A stretch of 64,000 nucleotides of DNA, from the NCBI GenBank assembly GCA_001510575.1, contig LNGK01000002.1:3336144-3400143 (forward strand). Reading direction: 5' to 3'. Positions 12,551-22,763 of the stretch are shown one piece after another (the first letter of the stretch is position 1; every line of letters starts with the position of its first letter). Source of the DNA: Knoxdaviesia capensis. Taxonomy: Eukaryota; Ascomycota; Sordariomycetes; Microascales; Gondwanamycetaceae. Position numbers and translations under genes: made by a program. The notes below the pieces were generated by a model. It had not been told where the DNA came from. It was given only the letters and a program-made list of their open reading frames with translations, and did no database searches.

Positions 12551-15046
12551 TCACGCCCGCTTGGACAGCATGTTCAACGCGCTGCCCGCGAGGATGAACC
12601 CACACTGATCCTTGCTGACCTGGTGCTTGGTGGGGATCAAGAACTCCTCGCCCGACGGCTTGCGCACCCGCAGCTGCACCTCGCCCGCGCCGCGGTTGCG
12701 CAGCATCGCGTACAGGCCGACGGTCTCGACCTCGTCGCCAGCGTGGATGCGGTCGTAGTCCGCCTCGTCGGCAAACGTCAGCGGGACCACGCCCTGCTTC
12801 TTGAGGTTGGTCTCGTGGATGCGCGCAAACGACTTGGTCAGCACCACCCGCGCGCCGAGGTACCGCGGCTGCAGCGCCGCGTGCTCGCGCGCACTGCCCT
12901 CGCCGTAGTTGTGCTCGGCAACCACCAGCCACTCCTGGCCGCGCTCGCGCCACTTCTGCGCCAGCTCGGGGATCGTCGCCCGCGTGCCATCCAGGTCGTA
13001 CGCCGCATTCACCTCGCCGGTCTCCTGGTTGGTCGCCGTCATCAGCGTGTTCGTGCTGATGTTCGGCAGGTGGCCCTTGTACTTCAGCCACGGACCGGCC
13101 GCCGAGATCGTGTCGGTTGTGCACTTGCCCGTCACCTTGACCAGCACCCGGAGACCCGACAGGTCACTCTCCGGGAATGGCGCGAACGGCTCCAGGAGCG
13201 CCAGACGCTCGGATGTGGCGGAGATGGCCACCGGCACTGACGAATCAGCCGGGAGAGACAGTGGCAGCAGGGACTCGCTGCCAGCCAGGAACGGCTCCTC
13301 AGGTCCCTCCTTGCCACGGGGAGGTGAGAACTTGAACTGCTTGCCATCAGGGGTGGTGATAGAATCGGTCATGGGGTTGAAGGTGGTGGTTCCGGCAAAC
13401 GACATCGCAGTGACAATTTCCGGCGCGGCGAGGAAGTTCATGGTATCCGGGTTTCCGTCATTGCGTCCACGGAAGTTTCGGTTATAAGACGTCAGGATCG
13501 CGTTCGGGGTTCCCTTCTCAATACCATCATGGCGCTTCCACTGGCCAATGCACGGGCCACAGGCATTCGAGAGAACGAGTCCGCCGGACTCGGTAAACGC
13601 TTCCAAAGTACCGTCACGTTCTAGAGTGGCGCGAATCTGCTCGCTTCCGGGAGTGATGAAGAATCCTGCCGCAGGCTTCAGGCCCGCGGCCTGGGCCTGC
13701 TTGACCAGACTTTCGGCCTTGGTCATGTCCTCGTACGAGCTGTTCGTGCAGCTGCCAATCAGGCCTGCCGACAGCGTCTCGGGCCACTGCTGCTCGAGCA
13801 CGAGGTCCTTGAACTTGGACAAAGGCGTCGCCAGATCCGGGGTGAACGGGCCGTTGATATGCGGCTCCAGGGTCGACAGGTCAATTTCGATAATCTCGTC
13901 ATATTTGGCGCCCTTGTCGGCCTCGAAAGTAAACACCGTCTCTCCGGAAGGACCGGCGTAGATCTGGAGGGCATCGGCAGCAGCAGCCGCGTCGGGGCGG
14001 CGTGTCGACGCGAGATACCGGCGGGAGGCATCGGTGTAAGGGAAGATCGACGTAGTAGCTCCGACTTCGGCGCCCATGTTGCAGATAGTCGCCATGCCGG
14101 TGCAGGAAAGTGTTTCCAAACCAGGACCAAAGTACTCGATGATGTACCCAGTTCCGCCACGCACAGTCAGCTGGCCAGCCAACTGCAGGATGACGTCCTT
14201 CGGCGAAACCCAGTCGCTAAGCTGGCCGGTAAGACGTACACCTAGGATCTTGGGAGCCTTCAGTTCCCACGGAGCGCCAACAAGAGCCTCAACAGCGTCC
14301 GCACCGCCGACACCGATAGTAATCGTACACAGGCCACCAGCGTTGGGGCTATGGGAATCGGTGCCGAGCATCATGAATCCAGGCACGGCGTAGTTCTCAA
14401 GGACGGTCTGATGGATGATACCAGCTCCGGGAGGCCAGAAGTCCATGCCGTAGCGACGGGCCGCAGACTCCAAGAAATCGAAAACCTCGCGGTTGGTATC
14501 GATACCGGCAGTCAGGTCGTCCGCAGCACCCTTGGATCCCACAATCAGATGGTCGCAGTGGATGCTAGCGGGGATGGCCGGCCGCTCGAGATTACACGAC
14601 ATGAACTGCAGCAGAGCCATCTGCGCCGACGCATCCTGCATGTTGACACGGTCGGGCTTCAGCAGCAAGTTGGCCGAGCCGCGGATATCACGGCCGCCAT
14701 TTGTACCGGCGAGCAGGTTCTCTTCGGGGTTGTCGAGATGGCTGTACAGGATCTTCTCGGCAAGCGTCAGTGGTTGCGAGCCGAGGACCCGGCGAACCTC
14801 CGCGAACTTGGAGTACAGCGTGGCATATTTCTGAGGAGGGGAGGTCGAAGGAGTCGAGGTAGTAGCAAGAGTTCTCGTGGAGTGGTAAGGAAGAGGCCGT
14901 CGCAGGGGGTTAAGCTGTACACAGGAAGACTTCACATCAGCACATGATCCAGCAGACCTCGAGTCTATTGTTCGTTTGTAGTTTATTCTTACACTTGCTG
15001 CCAGCCGGCCAGACCGTCTGGCAATGTGAATTGCCGGCGTCACCAT
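12551..15046 (-). CDS. acoB: Mitochondrial aconitase paralogue (AcoB / Aco2 type)
   Basis: An aconitase-family [4Fe-4S] hydro-lyase. Two exons (14993-15046 and 12551-14914) joined across a 78-nt intron at 14915-14992 give 805 residues. The intron length is a multiple of three and its frame is open, so unspliced prediction would insert 26 residues; donor gtaaga and acceptor tgtacag support removal. The basic N-terminus (ARRSGRLAAS, then RRPLPYHSTRTLA) looks like a mitochondrial presequence. Visible motifs are TDSHSPNAGG, SCTNSSYEDM and ACGPCIGQW, which supply the three cluster cysteines, and the swivel-domain GEGSAREHAALQPR. GPFTPDLATP fits aconitase rather than homoaconitase LysF. In Aspergillus the AcoB paralogue dehydrates homocitrate in lysine synthesis; that role here is inference. 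The start is the ATG at 15046; farther upstream only a TTG keeps the frame open. Confidence 0.93.
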   Translation of the reverse strand: MVTPAIHIARRSGRLAASVRINYKRTIDSRSAGSCADVKSSCVQLNPLRRPLPYHSTRTLATTSTPSTSPPQKYATLYSKFAEVRRVLGSQPLTLAEKILYSHLDNPEENLLAGTNGGRDIRGSANLLLKPDRVNMQDASAQMALLQFMSCNLERPAIPASIHCDHLIVGSKGAADDLTAGIDTNREVFDFLESAARRYGMDFWPPGAGIIHQTVLENYAVPGFMMLGTDSHSPNAGGLCTITIGVGGADAVEALVGAPWELKAPKILGVRLTGQLSDWVSPKDVILQLAGQLTVRGGTGYIIEYFGPGLETLSCTGMATICNMGAEVGATTSIFPYTDASRRYLASTRRPDAAAAADALQIYAGPSGETVFTFEADKGAKYDEIIEIDLSTLEPHINGPFTPDLATPLSKFKDLVLEQQWPETLSAGLIGSCTNSSYEDMTKAESLVKQAQAAGLKPAAGFFITPGSEQIRATLERDGTLEAFTESGGLVLSNACGPCIGQWKRHDGIEKGTPNAILTSYNRNFRGRNDGNPDTMNFLAAPEIVTAMSFAGTTTFNPMTDSITTPDGKQFKFSPPRGKEGPEEPFLAGSESLLPLSLPADSSVPVAISATSERLALLEPFAPFPESDLSGLRVLVKVTGKCTTDTISAAGPWLKYKGHLPNISTNTLMTATNQETGEVNAAYDLDGTRATIPELAQKWRERGQEWLVVAEHNYGEGSAREHAALQPRYLGARVVLTKSFARIHETNLKKQGVVPLTFADEADYDRIHAGDEVETVGLYAMLRNRGAGEVQLRVRKPSGEEFLIPTKHQVSKDQCGFILAGSALNMLSKRA

Positions 15047-15563
15047 GGTCGGTTGTCTTTGTGAGGTTGTTTGTTGATGCCGTCCGTCGTTCAAGGGAAC
15101 GAGTGTCGTGTGTCTGAAGAAGGAGCGACTGAGATTGAGCGTTCCAGAAAATCTGGGGAACTTGGACTGACTCTCAGCAGTCTTTTTTTTTTTTTTCTTT
15201 TATCCTGGTCTTGTTTGCTCATTCCCGGCCAATCATGGGCCTAGAAATGCTAATCTAGTCCGGCATCGGCCAGAAGTCGACGGGAAGAATGGCCCGAACT
15301 GGGCTTAACCCTAACATCCCACCATGGTTTGCTTGTTCATCATGTTGTGATCAGAGAATGACAACAGCCACTCTTGCTGAATATCACTTGGGGTTTCTGT
15401 TTATTTGTTGTCCTTCCGTTCCCTAGCTTTCATCACCTGCAACTGATGCCCGTCACCTGTGTTTACCGCCCGTCCCGAACTCCCTGCCGACCGCGGACCC
15501 GGCGTCCGATGGAACTTGACGACATCCCTCCGGATATAAGTGCAGGTACTCCGACGTGATTTC
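15047..15563. other. Aconitase upstream region and 5S upstream flank
   Basis: A non-coding interval between the aconitase start codon and the first 5S gene. A T run at 15182-15200 lies in the likely aconitase promoter (minus strand). A TATA-like sequence, TATAAG, at 15535-15540 is 29 bases before the first 5S gene. Confidence 0.55.
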
Positions 15564-15682
15564 ACATACGACCATACCTTGTGGAAAACTCGGGGTCCCG
15601 TCCGCTCCCCCATAGATAAGCCACAAAGGGCCAGACTAGTACTCAGGTGGGTGACCACTGGGGAATCCCTGGTGTTGTATGT
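15564..15682 (+). rRNA. 5S rRNA: 5S ribosomal RNA gene, copy 1
   Basis: A 119-nt 5S rRNA. The 5' end ACATACGACCATA pairs with the 3' end GTATGT to close helix I. CCGTCCGCTC, TAAGCC, AGTACTCAGGTGGGTGACCAC and the GTTGTATGT end match the fungal 5S consensus. Helix II is CCTTGTGG (15577-15584) with CCACAAAGG (15621-15629). A T run at 15682-15687 is a RNA polymerase III terminator, and a TATA-like TATAAG sits 29 bases upstream, as reported for dispersed fungal 5S genes. The gene stands apart from any 18S-28S rDNA, in line with dispersed 5S genes in filamentous ascomycetes. Confidence 0.95.
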
Positions 15683-15687
15683 TTTTT
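15683..15687 (+). terminator. Pol III terminator of 5S copy 1
   Basis: With the preceding T this is a run of six T directly after the mature 3' end of the 5S RNA, the usual RNA polymerase III stop signal. Confidence 0.85.
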
Positions 15688-15785
15688 GCCGTTGTCACTA
15701 CCGGCTCACCGCTTAAGAGTCTTTTTTGATACCCTTACCGCGAGACTCCGCGGTATTATATTGCCTCCTATCGCTCTCACCTTTC

Positions 15786-15904
15786 ACATACGACCATACC
15801 CTACGGAGAACTCGGGGTCCCGTCCGCTCCCCCATAGATAAGCCGTAGAGGGCCGAACCAGTACTCAGGTGGGTGACCACTGGGGAATCCTCGGTGTTGT
15901 ATGT
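15786..15904 (+). rRNA. 5S rRNA: 5S ribosomal RNA gene, copy 2
   Basis: A second 119-nt 5S gene in the same orientation, starting 103 bases after the end of copy 1. It shares the 5' end ACATACGACCATA, the block CTCGGGGTCCCGTCCGCTCC, the GTACTCAGGTGGGTGACCAC loop and the 3' end TGTTGTATGT. It differs from copy 1 mainly in paired positions: helix II is CCCTACGG (15799-15806) with CCGTAGAGG (15843-15851), so pairing is kept. TTTTT at 15906-15910 is the terminator, and a TATA-like TATTATA lies at 15754-15760. Both copies look functional. Confidence 0.95.
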
Positions 15905-15905
15905 C

Positions 15906-15910
15906 TTTTT
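15906..15910 (+). terminator. Pol III terminator of 5S copy 2
   Basis: A run of five T one base after the mature 5S 3' end. Confidence 0.8.
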
Positions 15911-16308
15911 GCCTCGATAGCATACGTTTTGCCGTGCGAACCACGCAGCCGTTGCTTTCACCTTGTAACGAGCCCACTAGGTGACACACACCACACAACC
16001 TAGACAAAGCCCCTCAGGAGATATATCTAACGAAACCAGGTGCAATATAAGAAGCACGCACCCAACAGAGACTTCACTTCGGAGAATCTTATACATTCAA
16101 ACATTGGAAAGCGAAAACAAAAAACCCAAGAACATTGTAAAAGAAGAAAACTAAACCAATCCCCCAAACAGGTAGAACGCCAAAAATAAAAAACGAACCG
16201 AAACGAAAAACACCCCCGGATACCAAGCTATCGGCTCCGCAGCAGATGCGTTTGTGCCGAGCTCAAACACGCCTTGTACATCCTCCTATATTTTCTCTCG
16301 TCCTCTCC
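15911..16308. other. Intergenic: 5S copy 2 to ERV41 3' end
   Basis: About 400 bases, A-rich on the plus strand from 16090 to 16220. This is probably the 3' UTR and polyadenylation region of the minus-strand ERV41 gene. No other feature is recognised. Confidence 0.5.
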
Positions 16309-17610
16309 TCACACATGCTTCTGCCCCAGCACACCCATACCCCCGCTCGTCCGCCGCCGCTTCCCCAGAATCTCGCGCGTCCACTCGCTGATGCGGAACC
16401 CCCAGTGGCCCGCAACCATGGCGCCCGAGAGCACGTTGACGGCTTTGATCAGGAAGCTCAGGAACCCGTCGCGGAACTCCTCCACCCGCAGCACCACCGG
16501 CTCAATGTCGTACTTGAAGAACACCCCCGGAATCACCATCTCGCTGACTTCCTTGCTCTGCTCCGTCACCGCGTACTGGTTCGTGTGCAGCGCGTGCTGG
16601 GGCGACACGTCGTGTCCCACCGCATACAGCGTCGGCACAATTGACAGAAAGTACTGGATGCGGTAGAAGTTCTTCTCGACCGTGTTGATCGTGCGGTCGA
16701 GCGGGTTGACGAGCGACGGGTAGTACGGGCCGAACGACAGTTCGGTGATGATGTGCGAGAAGTTGAAAGCTATATATGGAATCCCAAGGTTAGAATATAA
16801 AATTATTGTGACGTTTCCTTCGGGCTGCAGAAATCAACTTACAACTGTGATCCAGATGCTCTGGCATGCCATTATCCGCATATCCATGGCCACGAGCCGT
16901 GACGTGGAAGTCTCCCTGCACACGGTTGACGTCAATGCTGCCGTAGATACGGCACGCATCCGCCGCCTGGTGCTTAGGGATCTTAGGGGTCCGGGGCCAC
17001 CGCGCCGACCGACGAGCTGCGTTGACAATATCATGCACGTGTTCCTCGCCGAAGCCCTCCTCCTCCGAGGCGCGCGAACCCGCCCCGCTCGACACACGCC
17101 GGCCCTTGTCGTCACGGCCGAGCCGGTGCACGCCGCTGCCCGACACCCACTGGCTCCACATCGTCGGCTCCAGCCGCATGACCAGGCCCGCCCAGGTGTG
17201 GTCGCCCGCCGCATCCTGCACGTTGACATGCAGGTTCTCGCACCCCATCGACACCACCATGTCCATGTTCACCTGCATGTCGTGGCTGATGCCCTTCTCG
17301 ACCGAAAACGTGTGGTGCTCGTTGCCGCGCCACCATCGCGCTCCCTCGGTGAATATCAGGAGACACGACAGCGCGAGCATGGCTACCGTCCATTTGCCGC
17401 CCGTCGATGTGTGGGTAACGTATTGCGGCTTCGATTTGGCTGTCGAGAGCGGACGTGGCCTCCGTTAGTATACATATCTCGCTGCCAGAAACCCAGACAT
17501 CCCCTTCTCTCGTAAGAGTACTCACGGAACGCATCAAAGGCACTGACAATGGTGCCCGCCTTAGCACCAAAGTCGTCGTCCATGTTCTTCTCGTCGTGAA
17601 ACCCGTTCAT
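16309..17610 (-). CDS. ERV41: COPII vesicle protein Erv41 (ER-Golgi cargo receptor subunit)
   Basis: Erv41 forms a membrane complex with Erv46 that cycles between ER and Golgi and retrieves escaped ER residents. Three exons: 17526-17610, 16843-17439 and 16309-16769, with introns of 86 and 73 nt (donors gtgagt and gtaagt), encode 380 residues. Family signs are the short acidic cytosolic N-terminus followed by the FDAFPKSKPQYV segment, an N-terminal membrane segment (TVAMLALSCLLIFTEGARWW), the luminal VNMDMVVSMGCENLHVNVQD block, the FNFSHIITELSFG motif with PSLVNPLD, and a C-terminal membrane segment (LSFLIKAVNVLSGAMVAG) before a basic tail. An in-frame ATG at 17646 would add 12 residues; the ATG at 17610 begins the conserved acidic N-terminus and is preferred. 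Confidence 0.93.
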
Positions 17611-19030
17611 CTTCGCCGACTCAGTCAGAGACGGAAACAAACACAAACAGCTTCCTCAACTGCCCTCGTAATTCCTCCAATCTGCGCTGTCGTCTTGGGC
17701 TTATGCGTGCCGTTAGTCGTGGACAACTGATCTGCGCCGGGCGCAAAGTCGACCTCCCAAAGGACTTCGAAATTCAAGAAGGCGAGCCCGAGAAACGCAG
17801 TTCGTCAAAGGAGGCGTTCAAGCACGTCGAGTCGATCGCCGTGGTCAGCGTACTCGAGGGTCGAAATCCCAGATTTTCGTATAAGCTCATGCAGGAACCA
17901 CACTCGGGAGGTTGTCGATGCGACACTGGACTGGATCAACCTTGCAAACGCAATCGATTGTCTCCAAGCAACGAAGATGGTAGTATAGGGACGGGAATGA
18001 GACAAGATGACTCGCGAGATGAGCGGATGGAAAAATAAAACTAGATGTTCGCCGATTGAACGTGAATTGACCTCGGATCAGTCGCGAGAACGTTCAGTCG
18101 AAATATCAATTGCGAGCTGCTGAAAGTGGATAAAAGGAAATGTGGCATGTAAATCCCCAAATCGCTAAGAAAGTCCATCTAGGCCAGATTTCCAACTCTC
18201 GTTATTTTTAGGGGACCGTCTGGATGACTCAGCTAGACCACCCACTTAAACGTCCTTCCTGCACTCCAACGTCTTATCATATCAAGTCACAAAAGTCTTA
18301 CGGTAACACATCTACAGAAGATGAAGCAAGGGAATAATAGGCCGTTGTTTTTAATGAGCTTATTCGTTTATTTTCTCACTCCAACTTCAAAAGCTGGAGG
18401 TCGTTTGCTAGCTAGGACAATCTGAAAATTTTGGTCGGGCTTCCCTCCCAATTGTTGACATAGGGAAAGAAAACGGCCAGTGCAAAAAAACACACGGTCA
18501 GTCGAGGCCAGAGAGTATTAGACACCGAGACTTAAGCAATGAGGTCTCACGGTACAAATCATGGCAGTCACACAAGATCAAATGTGTTTCAAGGTAAATA
18601 TGGAAATAATAGTAAAAAGAACACGTCCAAGGAAAAGAAAAACCCCAATCCGAAAACTGTTGGAAACAGAGCCAAGAAGACAAATCAATGAAAGAAGCAG
18701 AGGGTAGAACAGTTTGATAAGAAAACGAACCTGAGATATTTGGAACAAGGGAATTGAGGGGAAAGACAGAAACGTCAAATACACAGTGTAGCCACGAAAA
18801 AGAAAAGAGAAAAAAAATACCAGGAAACATCGAACAGAGCACCCCGGTGACATGGGCGGGAAAGGTCCTCGACCAGTTACGTGTATGTTAACACAAGAGC
18901 ATCAAATGAATGGCGATGGTGAGCCAATATTTGTGGTGTAAAAAGATTCAGCAAGAACGTAAGCGAGACCCTACGGAAGAGTAGGAGGACATCAGAGAGA
19001 CAATTACCCCCAGCTATTGCCTTTGGGTGT
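17611..19030. other. Intergenic: ERV41 upstream and NBR1 3' flank
   Basis: About 1.4 kb without a recognisable gene. The stretch from about 18500 to 19030 is probably the 3' UTR of the minus-strand NBR1 gene. Confidence 0.5.
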
Positions 19031-22000
19031 TTACTTTCGCAGATCCTTCTTCATATCCATGAAGTACTCCTCATCCGAGGCGTCAAGGATATCGTACTCC
19101 TCATCAGTGAGGAAACCATCTTCCCAGGACTCCTCCCCAGCGGCCGACATGGCGTCCTTGGAAGCGGGAGACGGGCAGCCAAGATCAATCTCGGTCTCCG
19201 CAGGAACCTCAGCTTCAGCCTCGACTTCCGGAGATGGCAGAAGTGTCTCAGCCCGGGAAGGCGAAGGCGAAGAGGGGGCCTGGGTCTCCTTAGCGGCAAC
19301 AACAGGGGCCTCAACCTCCTTCTTCTTCTCCTCGGTAGCCACCGGGGCCACAACTGCCTCTTTGGGGATAGGCACCGGCTTGACGTTCACGTCACACCAC
19401 ACGCGGTGACCAAACTTGATGCCATCCTGGGTGGTCAGGCGCCAGTAAGAGATGGCCTTACCAGGGCGAACAGGAGACCGCATGGGAACGGTGAACGAAA
19501 CCTCCTGTCCAGGAGACACAGGCTGCTCAAACGGGGCAGATTCTCCAGCAGACGCCAAGTCAGCAACACCAGCAGGGTGAGTAGAATCAACCACACCCAT
19601 GTAGTCACCGCCAACAAACTTAATCACGCAGCCAGCGGGCCAAGCAGTAGGTCCACTGTTGCGGAACACCCAGGTCTGCTCGAACAGCTGTTCCGGGGGC
19701 ATTGTAGTGCCATCAGGAATCGTATCACGGACATACACGGCGGTAAAGGCATTCGACACCGAGATCGAATGCGGCTTGGTCGGCTTAGAGCTCACAACAA
19801 CTGGGCGGCGGGAAGTGGCCGGAGCAGGCTTAGAAGCGGAGGCAGGGACCGGGGCCGGGGCAGGGGCCGGGGCCGGGGCCGGAGCAGGAGCCGCAGCGGG
19901 CTCACTGGGAGGCACGCTCACCACGGTCTGCACTTGGTTAAGCGAGACGTTGGATGGCGTAGGCAGAGTGAATGGGCTCATCATATGAGGATTGGCGCGG
20001 GAGATGCTGTTGGGATAGCGGTCGCCCATGTGAGGAAGAGGCATGCCCTGGCCATTGTGGCCAGAAAGGCTGACGCTAACGTGGGCAACAGGGGTCTTCA
20101 TGTACACCATGGGATGAGTGGGGCTATGAGTGTTGGACGGGTGGGCCTCGCAACGGGCGCAGAGATCGAAGTCATGGCACACAGTGCACTTGTAGCGGGG
20201 GCCAGCAATGTAGGAGGTAGCACTGTTGGCCTTGGTGCAAAGGACACCGTCACAGTGGACACCGACGTGAACCTGGCGCGAAGCACTAACAATGCGGTGG
20301 CCTGCGGTGAGGCGGTCATAGATAGGCGCAAAGCGATGGCCGCGATGGTTCCAGCGAGAGTCGGTCACGCAGTCAGAGCAATAGTCCCAGTCCGGGCACT
20401 CCTGGCACTTGAAGCGAATTCCAACAATTGACTTGTCACAGCCATCGCAGATAGCAGTGTGAACAAAGCCACGGCCAGAAGGCATCATGGAGGTGATGCA
20501 ATCCGGAAGCGCGCTGACACTTTGAGAAACAGGCTCGAAAGCGTGGCTAGGGTGGTGGCCATGGCGGCAGCCCAGGAAGCAATCGTGGCACAGATCAAAG
20601 TCGGGGCACACCTTGCAGTGGACAACCGAAGTCGAGACGAAAGTCTTAACGCAGTTGTTGCAGGTACGAGCTCCCGAGATGCTCGGATCGACGGGTCCGC
20701 TGGAGGTCGAAGCTGAAGGGATGGTGTAGTGGGCCAAAGCGGGACGGCAGGCAGTAGCCGGGTGCTGGGAGAGAATGCAAGTAGGCAGGAGGGGGGCGGC
20801 AGCGGCAGCGGCCGGGGGGGCATTGTTGATGGAGGGCGCATTGAGAGTTAGGGCAGAAAGGCGCTTCTCCAGCTCAGCATCACGCTGCATGGCGGTGATG
20901 GCTTCCGACCGGTGCGGCAGGCTGACAGCCGGAGTGTCAACCGGAGTAGTGGTCTTCTTCGACTTGTACTTGGGAGCGATGGTTTCGGTGGTGCTGGTAG
21001 TGAAGACACCATTCTGTCTAAAGCGCTTGATCAGCCAGTGGTCAGCGCCATTGCAAGACTTGCCATCAGCAACGCAGTCCTGGCACAGGTCGAAATCATC
21101 GTCGTCGCACTTGCTGCAGTGGTAATGCACATCCGGGATAGAAGCCGAACAGTAGTTGCAGTACACCTGGAACACAGTCCAGCCCGGGGTGGCGGAGCTT
21201 GAAGTAGCGACCGGGACGGGGAGAGCCTTAGGAGCAGGAGGAGCCGGGGCAGCAACAGGAGCCGCAGGAGCCGCGGGAGCAGGAGCAGGAGCAGGAGCCT
21301 CAGTGGGCGTCTGGGGCTTGGAGAGCTCAGTGCGCGCAGAGGCGGCGGCAGCGGCGGCGGCAGCTGCGCAGGCTTGGCGATGTGCGGTAGCAGCGATGAA
21401 GGCATCGAAGGAAATTTCGCGGGGGGCGGACTCGGAAGAGATAGGCTCACGAGGAGCCGAGCCAACAGTGTTAAGAATGTCTTCGATAGAGCTGGGGAAG
21501 GGCTCAGACTTGGGAAGATCAAGGCCGCTGGTCAAGGCCGGAGCAGCGGGGGTCTCGGCAATCGGGGCCAGGAGGTCTTCAGTGACAGGGATTTGGTACG
21601 ATGTGGGCTCCTGCTCAGTGACTGCGGCGGGAGTGGTTGTGAGGCCGCCAACGCTGGAAGACTCAGTTGTAGAAGGTGTCGGAGAAGCCTCGCTGGGCAC
21701 TTCGGCAGCCTGCGCCGTGACGCGCAGCTTCAACTTGTTCTTGGCCTTCGCGGCACGGTATAGTTGGCGGTAAACAGCAACATCACTGCGATCAACGTTC
21801 ACGTAGAGACCAGCGGAGTCGGAAAAGCGTCTGACGCTGATAGCTGACGATTCGGGAATGTTCAGAGCCGAGCGAAGAGCAGGCTCAAGTGCAATGGCAG
21901 TCATATCGCGCAGAGGAAGCTTAAACCGACGGGTTGTGCCCAGATAGTAAATCTTCATGCTGACCATCTGCTGTTGGGGCTCAACCTTGACAGGAGGAGC

Positions 22001-22033
22001 AGCAGTGCGAACATCCTGTGATGGGGTCGCCAT
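19031..22033 (-). CDS. NBR1: NBR1-type selective autophagy receptor (PB1-like, 4 ZZ fingers, FW domain)
   Basis: A single-exon 1000-residue protein with the NBR1 architecture. Positions are approximate: PB1-like domain 24-108; Ala/Pro-rich linker 120-285; ZZ zinc fingers at 290-336, 454-499, 524-569 and 588-645, each with CxxC pairs and a CxxC(x)DFDLC or DWDYC core; Pro/Ala-rich linker 690-750; FW (four-tryptophan) domain 763-881 with TWVFRNSG, CVIKFVGGD and SYWRLTTQDG; acidic C-terminus. DEEYDIL near residue 978 matches an Atg8-interacting LIR core (Y-x-x-L after acidic residues). Family knowledge: fungal NBR1 proteins link cargo such as vacuolar hydrolases or peroxisomes to autophagosomes. 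The ATG at 22033 starts the first conserved segment. A probable 5'-UTR intron lies upstream. Confidence 0.93.
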   Translation of the reverse strand: MATPSQDVRTAAPPVKVEPQQQMVSMKIYYLGTTRRFKLPLRDMTAIALEPALRSALNIPESSAISVRRFSDSAGLYVNVDRSDVAVYRQLYRAAKAKNKLKLRVTAQAAEVPSEASPTPSTTESSSVGGLTTTPAAVTEQEPTSYQIPVTEDLLAPIAETPAAPALTSGLDLPKSEPFPSSIEDILNTVGSAPREPISSESAPREISFDAFIAATAHRQACAAAAAAAAASARTELSKPQTPTEAPAPAPAPAAPAAPVAAPAPPAPKALPVPVATSSSATPGWTVFQVYCNYCSASIPDVHYHCSKCDDDDFDLCQDCVADGKSCNGADHWLIKRFRQNGVFTTSTTETIAPKYKSKKTTTPVDTPAVSLPHRSEAITAMQRDAELEKRLSALTLNAPSINNAPPAAAAAAPLLPTCILSQHPATACRPALAHYTIPSASTSSGPVDPSISGARTCNNCVKTFVSTSVVHCKVCPDFDLCHDCFLGCRHGHHPSHAFEPVSQSVSALPDCITSMMPSGRGFVHTAICDGCDKSIVGIRFKCQECPDWDYCSDCVTDSRWNHRGHRFAPIYDRLTAGHRIVSASRQVHVGVHCDGVLCTKANSATSYIAGPRYKCTVCHDFDLCARCEAHPSNTHSPTHPMVYMKTPVAHVSVSLSGHNGQGMPLPHMGDRYPNSISRANPHMMSPFTLPTPSNVSLNQVQTVVSVPPSEPAAAPAPAPAPAPAPAPVPASASKPAPATSRRPVVVSSKPTKPHSISVSNAFTAVYVRDTIPDGTTMPPEQLFEQTWVFRNSGPTAWPAGCVIKFVGGDYMGVVDSTHPAGVADLASAGESAPFEQPVSPGQEVSFTVPMRSPVRPGKAISYWRLTTQDGIKFGHRVWCDVNVKPVPIPKEAVVAPVATEEKKKEVEAPVVAAKETQAPSSPSPSRAETLLPSPEVEAEAEVPAETEIDLGCPSPASKDAMSAAGEESWEDGFLTDEEYDILDASDEEYFMDMKKDLRK

Positions 22034-22110
22034 GGCGATAATCGTTTGGGAGTGAGTTGTCGAGGCGGTGAAGATGGTTTCTGATGAAAGTCGGAATTAA
22101 CTTCTTTGGG

Positions 22111-22763
22111 CTAAAACAATACGTAAGAAGGAAATGATTTAAAGAATAATTGTTAGCACCCAAAATAGAGATTCTAGGGTTGGTAGACGAAAAGCACAAA
22201 ATGTTGCGGGAAGAGAGAAAGCAAGAATAGGAAAGTGGTAGAGTGGATGTGGAGGAGGGTCCGAAATATAGATGTTTCAAGAATGAAGGCAACAGAATCA
22301 AGGCAGAAAGAAAAGGCACCAAGGCCAAAAACATCTATGGAGAAGACAAGGGATCACTAGGGAGCAAAAAACAGGCCAAAGGAATGTGGTAGGCTAGATT
22401 AGGAATCGGAGACGAATATAATTATTTTGGCGGGAGGGGGGGGGAAACAGGGTTGCGTCAGCGAAAGCGGTGTAGTGAGGCGGATGGCGAATGATAAGCG
22501 TTGTTTGACGGAAGGCAACCGGATAACGCTGGGAGAAAATGGCGGAACAGCTTCTTAAGAGCACCAGGGAAGCTATCGAGAAGCTGCTAGAAGCTGGAAG
22601 CTCTGCAAGATCAAGATGATGATAGGGAACAGGATGATACAGCCAGATGGATAAGATCACAGATCGAGAGAGAGAGAGAAAGAGAGAGACAGAGAGAGGT
22701 GGAAACGTGGTGATAGAGTGCTTGATTGTGTTTTGTAACAGAGCTATCGAGATAACAACTTAC
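22111..22763 (-). other. Probable 5'-UTR intron of the NBR1 gene
   Basis: On the minus strand there is a strong donor (GGAAAG/gtaagt at 22763), a canonical branch point GCTAAC at 22151-22156 and an acceptor TTTTAG at 22111-22112. This would be a 653-nt intron ending 77 bases before the NBR1 start codon. There is no transcript evidence; this is read from the splice signals. Confidence 0.5.

Noticed and set aside
14915..14992. In-frame 26-codon insertion near the aconitase N-terminus
   Set aside because: It has intron signals at both ends and interrupts the mitochondrial presequence, so it is treated as an intron and not as coding.
17855..17885. GGTCGAAATCCC resembling a tRNA B box
   Set aside because: No A box at the right distance, and no cloverleaf can be drawn around it.
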